A stretch of DNA of 64,000 bases from Flavobacterium tegetincola DSM 22377 (GCF_000425485.1 NZ_AUDN01000007.1:186001-250000), one strand, 5' to 3'; positions 47,812-57,013 are shown, counted from the stretch's first letter. Program-made: numbers and translations. Notes: generated by a model not told the origin, from the letters alone.

Positions 47812-48069
47812 ATGAAAAAAAGTACTTATTCCGAATTAACAGATGATGAACTTTCAAAGAAAATAAAATTAATGAAAGGTGTCCTTATTGCATTTATCAT
47901 TCTCTATTTTATCATATTTGCAGTTTTACTCGTTCTCTTTTTAAATAATAAATTTGCCAACACCTCGACAGCAGTTTTGATACCCATCTTTTTTCTACCT
48001 GTAACTTTATTGCCAATGTCACTGAGTTATAAAATGCTTATGGCAGAAAAAAAATCTCGTAATCTATAG
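47812..48069 (+). CDS. Small two-helix membrane protein
   Basis: An 85-residue protein. A charged N-terminus (about 1-20, SELTDDELSKKIKLMKG) precedes two membrane helices (about 22-45 and 54-74) and a basic tail (AEKKSRNL). The DDELxKKxKxxK opening is shared by many small Bacteroidetes membrane proteins of unknown role. It lies 10 bases upstream of the DUF3667 gene and is probably cotranscribed with it. Confidence 0.75.
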   Translation: MKKSTYSELTDDELSKKIKLMKGVLIAFIILYFIIFAVLLVLFLNNKFANTSTAVLIPIFFLPVTLLPMSLSYKMLMAEKKSRNL

Positions 48070-48079
48070 TCAACCAGTT

Positions 48080-48892
48080 ATGGAAGCAACTTGCTTGAAT
48101 TGTAATACCGAAATAGTACAAAATTTCTGTGCCAATTGTGGACAAAAGAAATACAAACGCATCGACCGAAAATACATTTGGGACGAAGTGCAATATTCTA
48201 CCGTTCACATGAATAAAGGGTTCTTTTATTCTCTTAAAAACATTTTGATAAATCCCGGGAAAACTGCTCGAACATTTATTGATGGCAATAGGGTTAATCA
48301 TTATAAACCCATCGCTCTTGCATTTATATTGAGTGGAATCTCTGCATTTATCGCCTATAAATTGATAGGAATGGGTGAAATGACTGCCAAAGTCAATGCA
48401 ATGCAATCTAATGATGCAACTCAGTTAAAACTGATGAAAAGTTTCAATGATTTTATACAAACCTATATTTCACTTTTTACCTTGGCTTTGTTGCCTTTTT
48501 TTGCGCTTTTAAGCAGATGGTCCTTTAAGTCTTTTAAAAATAACTTTTATGAGCACGTGGTAATGAACGCCTATATATTGTCTTATTCCACTTTGATTAG
48601 CATACTTGTAATTTACCCATTGCTATATCTTTTTAAAGATAATGAAGCGGTTTCTATGACACTTGTAGTACTTCCCATGCTTAGTTTTTTTATTATACTG
48701 CCTTATTTTTATAAAAACTTTTATCACGAATACAGTTTAAAAAAAATTCTCTCTCGAGTTTTGTTGTACTTCGTCCTGTTATTTGCTTCGTTCGCTGTTA
48801 TTGCAATCATGTTAGCAGTTTTCGGTTTTCTGTTTGCTTATTTTAATCCAGAAGCGGTTAAGCATTTAGTTCCAAAACCACCTGCTGCTTAA
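48080..48892 (+). CDS. DUF3667 membrane protein with zinc ribbon
   Basis: A 270-residue protein. An N-terminal zinc ribbon has two CxxC pairs (CLNCNTEIVQNFCANC, residues about 5-20). A DUF3667 linker follows (GFFYSLKNILINPGKTARTF, GNRVNHYKPIA). Four to five membrane helices lie at about 78-95, 125-145, 170-200, 205-220 and 230-255. The family is widespread in Bacteroidetes without known function. It ends operon 47812-48892 and is followed by a strong terminator. Confidence 0.87.
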   Translation: MEATCLNCNTEIVQNFCANCGQKKYKRIDRKYIWDEVQYSTVHMNKGFFYSLKNILINPGKTARTFIDGNRVNHYKPIALAFILSGISAFIAYKLIGMGEMTAKVNAMQSNDATQLKLMKSFNDFIQTYISLFTLALLPFFALLSRWSFKSFKNNFYEHVVMNAYILSYSTLISILVIYPLLYLFKDNEAVSMTLVVLPMLSFFIILPYFYKNFYHEYSLKKILSRVLLYFVLLFASFAVIAIMLAVFGFLFAYFNPEAVKHLVPKPPAA

Positions 48893-48916
48893 ATCAGTGA
48901 GCGTTATATTTTCATT

Positions 48917-48962
48917 AAAAAAGAATTCCCTTTCATAATACATGTAAGGGAATTCTTTTTTA
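48917..48962 (+). terminator. Terminator of the DUF3667 gene
   Basis: A 16-bp perfect stem (48917-48932 with 48946-48961 or so) containing GAATTCCC, ending in a T run. Confidence 0.85.
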
Positions 48963-49101
48963 ACAGCAACAAATTGTAGGGTTCTACTCTACTATTCTCA
49001 CAATATCACTGAAACATTCTCCACAAAATTCCGATTTGACCCTCAAAAAATACACATTTCGCAATCAATCGAGAATATTATGATAATTCAATCCTTTTCT
49101 C

Positions 49102-49109
49102 TAATTTTG
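49102..49109 (+). promoter_or_regulatory. -7 promoter element of the fused E1 gene
   Basis: TAATTTTG, exact match, 25 bases before the ATG at 49135. Confidence 0.45.
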
Positions 49110-49134
49110 CGAGACATTCTAAAAATGGATTATT

Positions 49135-51537
49135 ATGACAAATATGCAAACCCAAAAAGAAATTTCATTAGATGATTTCAAATCAGAGGTTTTAAACGAT
49201 TATAAAATTGCAATAACCAGCAGAGAATGTAGTCTTTTGGGACGTCGTGAAGTTCTGACAGGAAAAGCAAAATTTGGAATATTTGGCGATGGAAAGGAAG
49301 TGCCTCAACTGGCCATGGCAAAAGCTTTTAAGAATGGAGATTTCCGCTCAGGCTATTACCGTGATCAAACTTTTATGATGGCAATTGGCGCTATGAATAT
49401 CCAGCAATTTTTTGCCGGATTATATGGTCATACCGATTTGGACCACGATCCAATGTCGGCTGGACGTCAAATGGGTGGACACTTTGCAACCCATTCTTTA
49501 AACGAAGATGGTTCTTGGAAAAATCTTACCGAACAAAAAAATTCTAGTGCTGATATTTCACCAACTGCAGGACAAATGCCGCGTCTGTTAGGTTTAGCAC
49601 AAGCATCAAAAATATACCGAAACGTTGCTGGAATTGATAAAACAAATTTCTCAGTGGACGGAAATGAAATTGCTTGGGGAACTATTGGAAATGCGAGTAC
49701 TTCAGAAGGTTTGTTTTTTGAAACGATCAATGCCGCAGGTGTTTTACAAGTTCCTATGGTAATGAGCGTTTGGGATGATGAATACGGTATTTCGGTGCAC
49801 GCCAAATACCAAACAACAAAGGAAAATATATCTGAAATCTTAAAAGGTTTTCAACGCGATGAAACTGGAAAAGGATATGAAATTATACGTGTTAAAGGGT
49901 GGGATTATCCAGGCTTAATTGATGCTTATCAAAAAGCAGCAGCAATTGCAAGAGAAGAACACGTTCCGGTTTTGATTCACGTAAATGAATTGACACAACC
50001 ACAAGGTCATTCTACTTCAGGTTCTCATGAGCGGTACAAAAATGCAGAACGTTTGACTTGGGAAGGTGAATTTGACTGTGTACGTCAGATGAAATTATGG
50101 ATGATTGCCTTGGACATTGCAAGCGCAGAAGAATTGGATGCAATGGAAGTTGCTGCTAAAAAAGAAGTATTGCAAGGTAAAAAAGCAGCTTGGGAAGCTT
50201 TTGTAAATCCTACAAAATCAGAACAAGCCGAAGCTTTAGCCTTATTAAATGAAGTGGCAGATGCTAGTGCAAATAAAGCATTCATCACACCTTTGATCAA
50301 TGATTTAAAAGGAATTAAAGAACCAATTCGGAAAGATATACTTTCTACAGCTCGAAAAGTACTTCGACTAGTACTTAAGGAAGACAAGCATAAACTATTG
50401 TCAGATTGGATTTTATCGTATACAGAAAAAATTCAACCAAAATTTAGTTCTCATTTATTTTCAGACTCAAATCAAGCAGTTGCTTCTGTTAAAGAAGTTG
50501 TACCAACGTACGATGAAACGGCAGATGATGTTGACGCACGTTTGGTTATCAGAGATAATTTTGATGCTATCTTTGCAAAATATCCAGAGACTTTAATTTT
50601 TGGAGAAGATGCAGGAACGATTGGTGATGTAAATCAAGGTTTAGAAGGAATGCAGGAAAAGTATGGCGATTTACGTGTTACTGATGCTGGTATTCGTGAA
50701 GCAACAATTTTAGGTCAAGGAATTGGAATGGCAATGCGAGGTTTACGACCAATTGCTGAAATTCAATATTTGGATTATTTGCTCTATGCGATTCAAATTA
50801 TGAGCGATGATTTGGCTACATTACAATATAGAACCAAAGGACGTCAGAAAGCACCACTGATTATCAGAACACGTGGACACAGATTGGAAGGAATTTGGCA
50901 TTCAGGTTCTCCAATGGGAATGATCATCAACGCCATTCGTGGAATTCACGTTTTAGTTCCTAGAAATATGACAAAAGCTGCTGGTTTTTATAATACACTT
51001 CTTGAGACTGACGAACCTGCTTTAGTTGTAGAATGTTTGAATGGATACCGATTGAAGGAAAAAATGCCAACGAATTTAGGCGATTTTAAAACACCAATTG
51101 GAGTTGTGGAAACTATAAAAGAAGGCTCAGATATTACAGTGGTTTCCTATGGTTCCACTTTACGATTGATTGAGCAAGCTGCAAAAGAATTGCAAGCGGT
51201 AAATATTAATGTAGAAATTATTGATGCACAGTCGTTATTGCCCTTCGATATCAAGCATGATATTGTAAAAAGTGTAGCAAAGACGAATCGTTTGTTAGTG
51301 ATTGACGAGGACGTTCCTGGCGGAGCTTCCGCTTTCATTTTGCAAAAAATTGTGGACGAGCAAAATGCATACCGTCATTTAGACAGCAAACCGGAAACAT
51401 TAACAGCAAAAGCGCATCGACCGGCTTACGGAACAGACGGCGATTATTTCTCTAAACCTTCAATAGAAGATATTTTTGAGAAAATTTATGCGATCATGCA
51501 TGAGTCAAATCCCACAACTTATCCAAGTTTATATTAA
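49135..51537 (+). CDS. Fused E1 alpha/beta 2-oxoacid dehydrogenase
   Basis: An 800-residue thiamine-diphosphate enzyme, the E1 of a branched-chain 2-oxoacid (or related) dehydrogenase complex. The alpha part (about 10-400) has GRQMGGHF, the cofactor-binding GNASTSEG and the phosphorylation-loop-like SGSHERY. The beta part (about 460-800) has FGEDAG, ATILGQGIGMAMRG, AEIQYLDYL and VIDEDVPGGASAF. In most organisms these are two proteins; the fusion is normal in flavobacteria. E2 and E3 genes are not adjacent, so the substrate is inferred only. An ATG three codons in is also possible. Confidence 0.92.
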   Translation: MTNMQTQKEISLDDFKSEVLNDYKIAITSRECSLLGRREVLTGKAKFGIFGDGKEVPQLAMAKAFKNGDFRSGYYRDQTFMMAIGAMNIQQFFAGLYGHTDLDHDPMSAGRQMGGHFATHSLNEDGSWKNLTEQKNSSADISPTAGQMPRLLGLAQASKIYRNVAGIDKTNFSVDGNEIAWGTIGNASTSEGLFFETINAAGVLQVPMVMSVWDDEYGISVHAKYQTTKENISEILKGFQRDETGKGYEIIRVKGWDYPGLIDAYQKAAAIAREEHVPVLIHVNELTQPQGHSTSGSHERYKNAERLTWEGEFDCVRQMKLWMIALDIASAEELDAMEVAAKKEVLQGKKAAWEAFVNPTKSEQAEALALLNEVADASANKAFITPLINDLKGIKEPIRKDILSTARKVLRLVLKEDKHKLLSDWILSYTEKIQPKFSSHLFSDSNQAVASVKEVVPTYDETADDVDARLVIRDNFDAIFAKYPETLIFGEDAGTIGDVNQGLEGMQEKYGDLRVTDAGIREATILGQGIGMAMRGLRPIAEIQYLDYLLYAIQIMSDDLATLQYRTKGRQKAPLIIRTRGHRLEGIWHSGSPMGMIINAIRGIHVLVPRNMTKAAGFYNTLLETDEPALVVECLNGYRLKEKMPTNLGDFKTPIGVVETIKEGSDITVVSYGSTLRLIEQAAKELQAVNINVEIIDAQSLLPFDIKHDIVKSVAKTNRLLVIDEDVPGGASAFILQKIVDEQNAYRHLDSKPETLTAKAHRPAYGTDGDYFSKPSIEDIFEKIYAIMHESNPTTYPSLY

Positions 51538-51541
51538 TATC

Positions 51542-51578
51542 AAATATCCCAATCTAAAACGATTGGGATATTTTTTTG
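51542..51578 (+). terminator. Terminator of the fused E1 gene
   Basis: ATATCCCAATC (51544-51554) pairs with GATTGGGATAT (51561-51571), followed by T7. Confidence 0.85.
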
Positions 51579-51652
51579 TACTTCGGCATTGTAATTGATT
51601 ATTTTGGTATTAGATTTATATCGATTATAAATTTATTAAACCAAAAGATAGT

Positions 51653-51931
51653 ATGAAAAAAATTGTATTAACATTTAGTATGTTTGCTATTATGGCATTA
51701 GTTTCTTGTAAAAAAGAAGAAACTGTAGTTCCGCCACCCGTGCCTGAAGCTACTCCTGACGTAGTAATTTTACCTCCGCCTCCACCACCTGCACCTGAAA
51801 AAGAAGTTGAAAAAGATGGCACTACAATTAGTGTAGGAAGTGATGGTGTAGAAGTATCTACCAAAAACGGAGACAAGAAAACAGTAATCGACGTTAAGGA
51901 CGGAAAAGGGAAGATTGAAATTAAAAAATAA
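51653..51931 (+). CDS. Small proline-rich lipoprotein
   Basis: A 92-residue lipoprotein with signal MKKIVLTFSMFAIMALVSC. The mature part is low-complexity: a proline-rich stretch (VVPPPVPEA, then ILPPPPPPAP), followed by a Lys/Glu/Asp/Gly-rich tail of beta-repeat look (TTISVGSDGVEVSTKNGDKK). Such proteins may span or decorate the envelope; no function is known. The terminator just downstream is also well formed, supporting a real gene. Confidence 0.75.
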   Translation: MKKIVLTFSMFAIMALVSCKKEETVVPPPVPEATPDVVILPPPPPPAPEKEVEKDGTTISVGSDGVEVSTKNGDKKTVIDVKDGKGKIEIKK

Positions 51932-51940
51932 AATATTAAA

Positions 51941-51979
51941 AAAAAACCGAAGTCACTTAAAAATGATCTTCGGTTTTTT
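51941..51979 (+). terminator. Terminator of the proline-rich lipoprotein gene
   Basis: AAAACCGAAG pairs with CTTCGGTTTT around a 15-base loop, ending in T6. Confidence 0.75.
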
Positions 51980-52046
51980 CTTTTCAAATAAGTATGACGT
52001 AAAGTAGTAATTTTTATTGCACTAATTTAAGCTTTACATCAACAAT

Positions 52047-52454
52047 TTAATTACCTCTGTAAGTAGAATATCCAAATGCTGATAATGTTATCGGAACATG
52101 GTAATGATTGCTGTCTTTGATTTCAAATACTACTTCGATGAAAGGATAGAAACTATCTATTTTGTCTTTTTTAAAATATTCGCTTGTTGCAAAAGTCAAC
52201 TTGTAGATGCCCAAATTTCCTTTATCATAACTTAAAAAATCGGGTATTCTTCCGTTTGTATCCGTAATTTTTTCGTCAATTAAATTCCAAGTTTTATTAG
52301 CTGAATTGTACTGTTCCAATTTTATCGGTACTCCTGCCGCAGACATTCCTTTGGAAACATCCAAAATATGACTTGACAATTGATACGTTTTAGCTTGTGC
52401 GAAAGTAAGTGTAGAAATTAAAATAAATGCGAAAGTATAAATGAATTTTTTCAT
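52047..52454 (-). CDS. Exported 5-hydroxyisourate hydrolase (transthyretin-like)
   Basis: A 135-residue protein of the HIUase/transthyretin family, which hydrolyses 5-hydroxyisourate in urate breakdown. The catalytic-residue blocks are present: LSSHILDVSKG (His), TNGRI (Arg) and HYHVPITLS (His). The usual C-terminal YRGS reads YRGN. A cleavable signal peptide (MKKFIYTFAFILISTLTFAQ) places it in the periplasm, as in some Bacteroidetes and Salmonella. Uricase and OHCU decarboxylase genes are not in the window. It lies 58 bases after the broken GlcG-like gene. Confidence 0.85.
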   Translation of the reverse strand: MKKFIYTFAFILISTLTFAQAKTYQLSSHILDVSKGMSAAGVPIKLEQYNSANKTWNLIDEKITDTNGRIPDFLSYDKGNLGIYKLTFATSEYFKKDKIDSFYPFIEVVFEIKDSNHYHVPITLSAFGYSTYRGN

Positions 52455-52512
52455 GAGAAATTATTAATTAATGTTATTATAATGAAGTGGTGATTTTTAT
52501 TTGTAAAACGTC

Positions 52513-53037
52513 TTAGTTCTTTCTTGCCGAAATTCCTGCTTCTGGAATGGATACGGATTGCGCAATGTTGTCGTCATTTTCAGCACTTCCACCGCCAGCG
52601 ATTCCTATGCTTCCGATGATTTCATTCTTCTAGTATATTGGAGCGCCACCACTCAATAATAATAATTCAGGAAGTGAATTTAAATTTTGTGCGTCTGCAC
52701 TTTTAGCTGCAATTCGCATTAACTCCAACGTTGGCATTTTTGTAGATAATGAAGTGAATGCTTTTCGTCTTGCAGCTTCTGTGTTGTGTGGTCCAACTCC
52801 AGCTCCTCGAGTGATCAAAATCGGTGTGCCCGAAGCATCAAGAATGGCTACCGAAACTTTTTTGTTCCATTCAGCAGCTAATCCTGTAGCTTGTTTTTGC
52901 AATTCAAACGCTGCTTCTAAAGTTAAGTTGTTTACCGAAACCACAAATTTCGGCTCAGTAGCATTTGCTTTTTTCGCTTGCGCAAAACTTAATGTAATTG
53001 TAGAAAAGGCAATTAATAGTACGAATATTTTTTTCAT
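52513..53037 (-). pseudogene. GlcG/HbpS-like haem-binding protein interrupted by amber codon
   Basis: The frame runs for 175 codons from the ATG at 53037 to a TAA at 52513 but contains an in-frame TAG at 52630-52632. Before it lie a signal peptide (MKKIFVLLIAFSTITLSFAQ) and most of a GlcG/HbpS domain (VSVAILDASGTPILITRG, then LLLSGGAPIY). After it, still in frame, comes the family's C-terminal part: IIGSIGIAGGGSAEND, then SIPEAGISARKN. One substitution therefore truncates the product by 38 residues. Relatives bind haem or small acids. It sits between a Crp/Fnr gene and the hydroxyisourate hydrolase. Confidence 0.85.
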
Positions 53038-53100
53038 TGTTTAATTTTTGACAAAATTAGATCAACAAAAAGGAAATAGTATTGACATAAGTCAACGTTT

Positions 53101-53670
53101 TTATAGTTTGGACTTTATTCGCGATAAAGTAGATGGTGAAATGCCCAAATAGGAAGCCACCATTTTATTTGAAATCCTCAAAAGCAACTGGGGCTGATTT
53201 TTTATAGTCCATTGCACTTTTTCAAGTGCGTCAAATCCTTGAAAACCATAGATGCGCTTTTGTGCTATAATAAACCCGAGTTCTAAAATTTCTGTATAAA
53301 TTTTTGCAAAAGTGGGAACAGTTTCTACCAGCTTATAAAAATTAGTACGCGAAATTTTTAGTAATTCACATTTTTCAATCGTTTGCATATATTCTTCCGC
53401 TGGCTTCTGATCAATAAAACTGGGAAGTGCCGCAACAAAATTGCCCTCAAAAGCAAAATACCTAGAACTTTCTGCTCCTTCTGAATTGATGGTAAAAATG
53501 CGAACAGCTCCTTTATTGATAAAATAATAAGCGTCGGCAATAGCAGTATAATCAACCAAAATCGATTTTGATTTTATCTCTTTCAAAGTAAAACAATTGC
53601 AAACGAGTTCAATGATTTTATCGTCATGAATCCCTTTGCTACGTAGAAATGAGGTCAATAAATGATGCAT
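53101..53670 (-). CDS. Crp/Fnr-family transcriptional regulator
   Basis: A 189-residue regulator. The N-terminal cyclic-nucleotide-binding fold (about 15-125) has FALKEIKSKSILVDY-type strands and FAFEGNFVAALPSFI. The C-terminal helix-turn-helix (about 160-189) reads NKMVASYLGISPSTLSRIKSKL. No cysteines are arranged for an Fe-S cluster, so it is not an FNR-type oxygen sensor. It is 63 bases upstream of the GlcG-like gene in the same direction and may control it and the hydrolase. It starts 10 bases after the MscS gene, probably in one transcript. Confidence 0.9.
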   Translation of the reverse strand: MHHLLTSFLRSKGIHDDKIIELVCNCFTLKEIKSKSILVDYTAIADAYYFINKGAVRIFTINSEGAESSRYFAFEGNFVAALPSFIDQKPAEEYMQTIEKCELLKISRTNFYKLVETVPTFAKIYTEILELGFIIAQKRIYGFQGFDALEKVQWTIKNQPQLLLRISNKMVASYLGISPSTLSRIKSKL

Positions 53671-53680
53671 TTAAGGTATT

Positions 53681-54580
53681 TTATTTTTTAATGTTGACGA
53701 TAAAGTCGGGAGAGTCTACCAATTGGAAAGTAGCTGATGCAAATTTTATAGCGCCATTTGTAGCTTCAATTCGTTTAAGTGCTGCTGTAAAAAGGGCCGT
53801 CTTGGTCATCCGTCGTTTCTTAAAGGGAACGACATAACGAAGCGTGAATTCGACCCAATTGTCGTTTGCCACTAGTGAAACCATAGGTTCGGTTTGCGCA
53901 TCTTCCAATCGATACGTACGTTGCAGGTTAATCCAATTCTCATGCGATGCAATAGGCAATTCACCAAGAATATCTTTCCCTATTTCATTTAAAATTGCAG
54001 TAGTTAAATCATAATCACTGCCGTATTGAATGGGAAGTTTAATTTCATCCCACAAAAAAGGAAAATCCCCAGAATAATTAAAAACGGGTTCCTTGAAAAC
54101 GTAACTATTGGCAATCATCACGATTCGTCCATTATACAAATCACCATCCACCCATTGACCTGTTTCCATTATTGTCGTTCTCAAGACTCCGATGTCCATG
54201 ACGTCGCCTTTAATTCCTCCGAGTTGTACGCGATCGCCAGTTCTAAAAAAACTACCAAGCATGATGGCAAGCCAGCCGGCAAAGGAAGCAATCACTTCCT
54301 GCAAAGCAAATGCAACTCCAGCACCTGCAACTCCTAAAGCCGTTGAAATTCCGCTTAATTTACTACTAAAAATAAACAGGATTAAAATAAAAGTAAGAAA
54401 ATAGCCTGCAAAACTACCTATTTTTGAAGCTCGGTAACGATTTTGATTGTCTTGAATTTTTACTAAAAATTTTTTCTGTACAAATTGTACAATCAACCAA
54501 ATGATCAATGTTCCTATTATTAGGCCCACAATTTTTCCCACGGTTGGATCATTTAATAGCTCTGTAATTTTTTCGTCCAT
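53681..54580 (-). CDS. Small MscS-family mechanosensitive channel
   Basis: A 299-residue channel. Membrane helices lie at about 14-33, 55-75 and 78-110, the last being the glycine-rich pore helix (GISTALGVAGAGVAFALQEVIASFAGWLAIM). The MscS beta domain follows (TGDRVQLGGIKGDVMDIGVL), and then an alpha/beta C-terminal domain. It is close to MscS in length and distinct from the larger YbdG-like channel at 12.3 kb. It is the first gene of a minus-strand row with the Crp/Fnr regulator. Confidence 0.9.
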   Translation of the reverse strand: MDEKITELLNDPTVGKIVGLIIGTLIIWLIVQFVQKKFLVKIQDNQNRYRASKIGSFAGYFLTFILILFIFSSKLSGISTALGVAGAGVAFALQEVIASFAGWLAIMLGSFFRTGDRVQLGGIKGDVMDIGVLRTTIMETGQWVDGDLYNGRIVMIANSYVFKEPVFNYSGDFPFLWDEIKLPIQYGSDYDLTTAILNEIGKDILGELPIASHENWINLQRTYRLEDAQTEPMVSLVANDNWVEFTLRYVVPFKKRRMTKTALFTAALKRIEATNGAIKFASATFQLVDSPDFIVNIKK

Positions 54581-54680
54581 ATCTTTTAATTTTTACTTGA
54601 AACATTTCTATTTAGTGAATAGATTGTTCTACAAGATCTATTTCAGTCAGAGGTTCTGTCTAGTTTTACGATCCTTTAAA

Positions 54681-54701
54681 TTCTAAAATTTTATTTTAGA
54701 A
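54681..54701. repeat. 21-base AT-rich palindrome
   Basis: Perfect 9-bp arms (54681-54689 and 54693-54701) around TTT, about 100 bases upstream of the MscS ATG and 120 past the end of the symporter gene. It could be an operator or a weak terminator; no T run follows immediately. Confidence 0.4.
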
Positions 54702-54774
54702 ATCATTTGATCTTGTCACTCCTTAAAGATATAAAACATTGCTTTCAAAAACAGAAATAGAAGGATAAAATAAA

Positions 54775-54800
54775 TAAAAAACCCGACGGTAAGTCGGGTT
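54775..54800 (-). terminator. Terminator of the nucleoside symporter-like gene
   Basis: AACCCGAC (54780-54787) pairs with GTCGGGTT (54793-54800); in the minus direction it is followed by a T-rich run. Confidence 0.85.
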
Positions 54801-54807
54801 TAGTGTA

Positions 54808-56064
54808 TTAATGCATAATGTTTTCTACTTCTTTTGGATTGTGCTTGTGTTTAAATAGCAGTGCAAAAGCGATAGAAACTACTAACGCATATCCTGCAAA
54901 AGAGAGCCACACGTGTTGCCAATCTTTTGTACCATCTGCTGCGGTAAAGTAAGTAGCAATTACATAACCACTTATAAAACTTCCTAAAATGGCTCCAAAA
55001 CCGTTTGTCATCATCATAAATAAACCTTGAGCGGAAGACCTGATTTTAGAATCTGTAGTAGTTTCAACAAATAGTGAACCTGAGATATTAAAGAAGTCAA
55101 ATGCAAGTCCGTAAACGATACAGGAGACAATAATCATCCATAATCCTTCTTGTGGGTCGCCATAGGCAAAGAATCCAAAACGCAGCACCCATACCAACAT
55201 ACTAAAAAGCATTACCATCTTAATTCCGAATCTCTTTAAGAAAAATGGAATGGCCAGAATAAATAAGGTTTCTGATATTTGAGATATAGACATAATAATC
55301 GTTGAATATCGCACTACAAATGAGTCCGAATACTCAGGAATTTTTCCAAAATCAGAAAGATATACGTCTCCGTACATATTGGTTAACTGCAACGCGCCTC
55401 CTAAAAACATTGAAAAAATAAAAAACAATGCCATTTTGTAATCTGCAAATAATTTGAACGCATCAAGCCCTAATGATTCCATTAATGAATCGTCTTTTTT
55501 AGTTAATCGTTGTGGCGGACATTTTGGCAAAGTGAAAGAATAAATTCCTAAAGCTATTGCAGCAACGGCAGCGATGTAAAATTGATTTGCAGACGCTTTA
55601 TTATCTGATAAATTGGTCATCCACATAGCAGCTATAAAACCTACAGTTCCCCAAACGCGGATGGGCGGAAAAACCTTTACCACATCATATGCGCTATTTT
55701 TTAATATATTGTAGGCAATTGAATTTGATAATGAAATAGTTGGCATGTAAAATACCATTGCCAGAAACATTACCCAGAAAAAAGTTGTTGAGTCATTGAC
55801 TTGCGGCAAATAAGCCAATACAATTCCACCTAAAATGTGTAATATTCCGTAAAGCTTTTCTGCATTCATCCAACGATCCGCAATAATTCCCGTTAAAGCG
55901 GGCATAAAGATAGAGGCTAAACCTAAAGTGGAAAAAATAGCACCAAATTCGGCGCCTCCCCATTGTTTGGTTTCAAACCAATAATTTGCAATTGTTATCA
56001 ACCACGCGCCCCAAATAAAGAATTGGAAGAAGCTCATTAAGGTCAATCTGAATTTTATTCCCAT
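54808..56064 (-). CDS. Nucleoside:H+ symporter-like MFS transporter (NupG/XapB type)
   Basis: A 418-residue inner-membrane protein with 12 hydrophobic segments. The N-terminal block MGIKFRLTLMSFFQFFIWGAW, the NxIAYN and TxSLSNS sequence in helix 4 (MPTISLSNSIAYNIL) and FFNISGSLFVE in the second half are typical of the nucleoside:H+ symporter family. The substrate is predicted to be nucleosides, perhaps purine nucleosides, but this is not proven. It is followed by a clear terminator and transcribed as a single gene. Confidence 0.88.
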   Translation of the reverse strand: MGIKFRLTLMSFFQFFIWGAWLITIANYWFETKQWGGAEFGAIFSTLGLASIFMPALTGIIADRWMNAEKLYGILHILGGIVLAYLPQVNDSTTFFWVMFLAMVFYMPTISLSNSIAYNILKNSAYDVVKVFPPIRVWGTVGFIAAMWMTNLSDNKASANQFYIAAVAAIALGIYSFTLPKCPPQRLTKKDDSLMESLGLDAFKLFADYKMALFFIFSMFLGGALQLTNMYGDVYLSDFGKIPEYSDSFVVRYSTIIMSISQISETLFILAIPFFLKRFGIKMVMLFSMLVWVLRFGFFAYGDPQEGLWMIIVSCIVYGLAFDFFNISGSLFVETTTDSKIRSSAQGLFMMMTNGFGAILGSFISGYVIATYFTAADGTKDWQHVWLSFAGYALVVSIAFALLFKHKHNPKEVENIMH

Positions 56065-56297
56065 TTAAAAGTGTATTAATGTATGCTAAATAAACAGCCC
56101 GTAAATCTACTATTAAAAATTTAGAATGCAACAAAGTGAAAAGTAATTTTCAAAAACAAATCTGCATTTTAGTAAAATAGTTGGCCTGATTTAGCTAATA
56201 AATTTTATATATTTCGGTTTAAAAAAGTGGGTAAATCAAACAAAGAATGCAGAATATTAACTGATTACACTATTGATCTCCTTTTAATCCTGTTACT

Positions 56298-56981
56298 TTA
56301 TAAAGACTTCTGAACTAATTCCAGTACCTGTGCAAACTGTTCCTCCTTATCGATTTCAGAATTATCGATTTCGATGGCATCTTTTGCAACGATTAATGGA
56401 GAATCCTCTCTATTGGAGTCAATATGGTCGCGTTCCTGCACATTTTTTAGAACATCTTCGAAAGACACAACTTGCCCTTTTTCAGTCAGTTCTTCAAAAC
56501 GACGTTGAGCACGGGTTTCTGCACTGGAATTCATGAAAATTTTGACTTCAGCATCTGGAAAAACCACAGTGCCTATATCACGACCGTCCATTACAATTCC
56601 GCGCTCCTGCCCCATTTTTTGTTGCTGTTCCACTAATTTGGCACGCACTTCTGAAATTTCAGCAATGCGACTTACATATTGTGAAACATTAAGCGTTCTT
56701 ATTTCATTTTCCACATTCGTATCGTTCAAGTACATTTCAGCAAAACCCAATGTGTTATTATATTGGAATTGCAAACGAATGTCAGGCAAAGCGTTTATTA
56801 AAGTTTGTGTATCAAAGTATTCCTTATTGATATACCCATTTTCCATTGCAAATAAGGCAACCGCACGGTACATCGCGCCAGTATCGACATAAACATAACC
56901 GAGGTGTTTGGCTAATTGTTTGGCAATAGTACTTTTTCCGGTAGATGAAAAGCCGTCAATGGCGATGATAATTTTTTTCAT
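56298..56981 (-). CDS. cmk: Cytidylate kinase
   Basis: Phosphorylates CMP and dCMP to the diphosphates. The protein has 227 residues. P-loop IDGFSSTGKSTIAKQL is at the N-terminus; VYVDTGAMYRAVA, GIVMDGRDIGTVVFPDA and RRFEELTEKG are intact. The start is the ATG at 56981; an in-frame TTG at 57008 lies inside the -7 element TACTTTTG. In flavobacteria cmk is often near porQ and lon, as here, but two genes and a terminator intervene. Confidence 0.95.
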   Translation of the reverse strand: MKKIIIAIDGFSSTGKSTIAKQLAKHLGYVYVDTGAMYRAVALFAMENGYINKEYFDTQTLINALPDIRLQFQYNNTLGFAEMYLNDTNVENEIRTLNVSQYVSRIAEISEVRAKLVEQQQKMGQERGIVMDGRDIGTVVFPDAEVKIFMNSSAETRAQRRFEELTEKGQVVSFEDVLKNVQERDHIDSNREDSPLIVAKDAIEIDNSEIDKEEQFAQVLELVQKSL

Positions 56982-57005
56982 TGCAAGTAAATCTCGTTTA
57001 TGGCA

Positions 57006-57013
57006 CAAAAGTA
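57006..57013 (-). promoter_or_regulatory. -7 promoter element of cmk
   Basis: Minus-strand TACTTTTG, exact match, 24 bases before the ATG. Confidence 0.5.
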
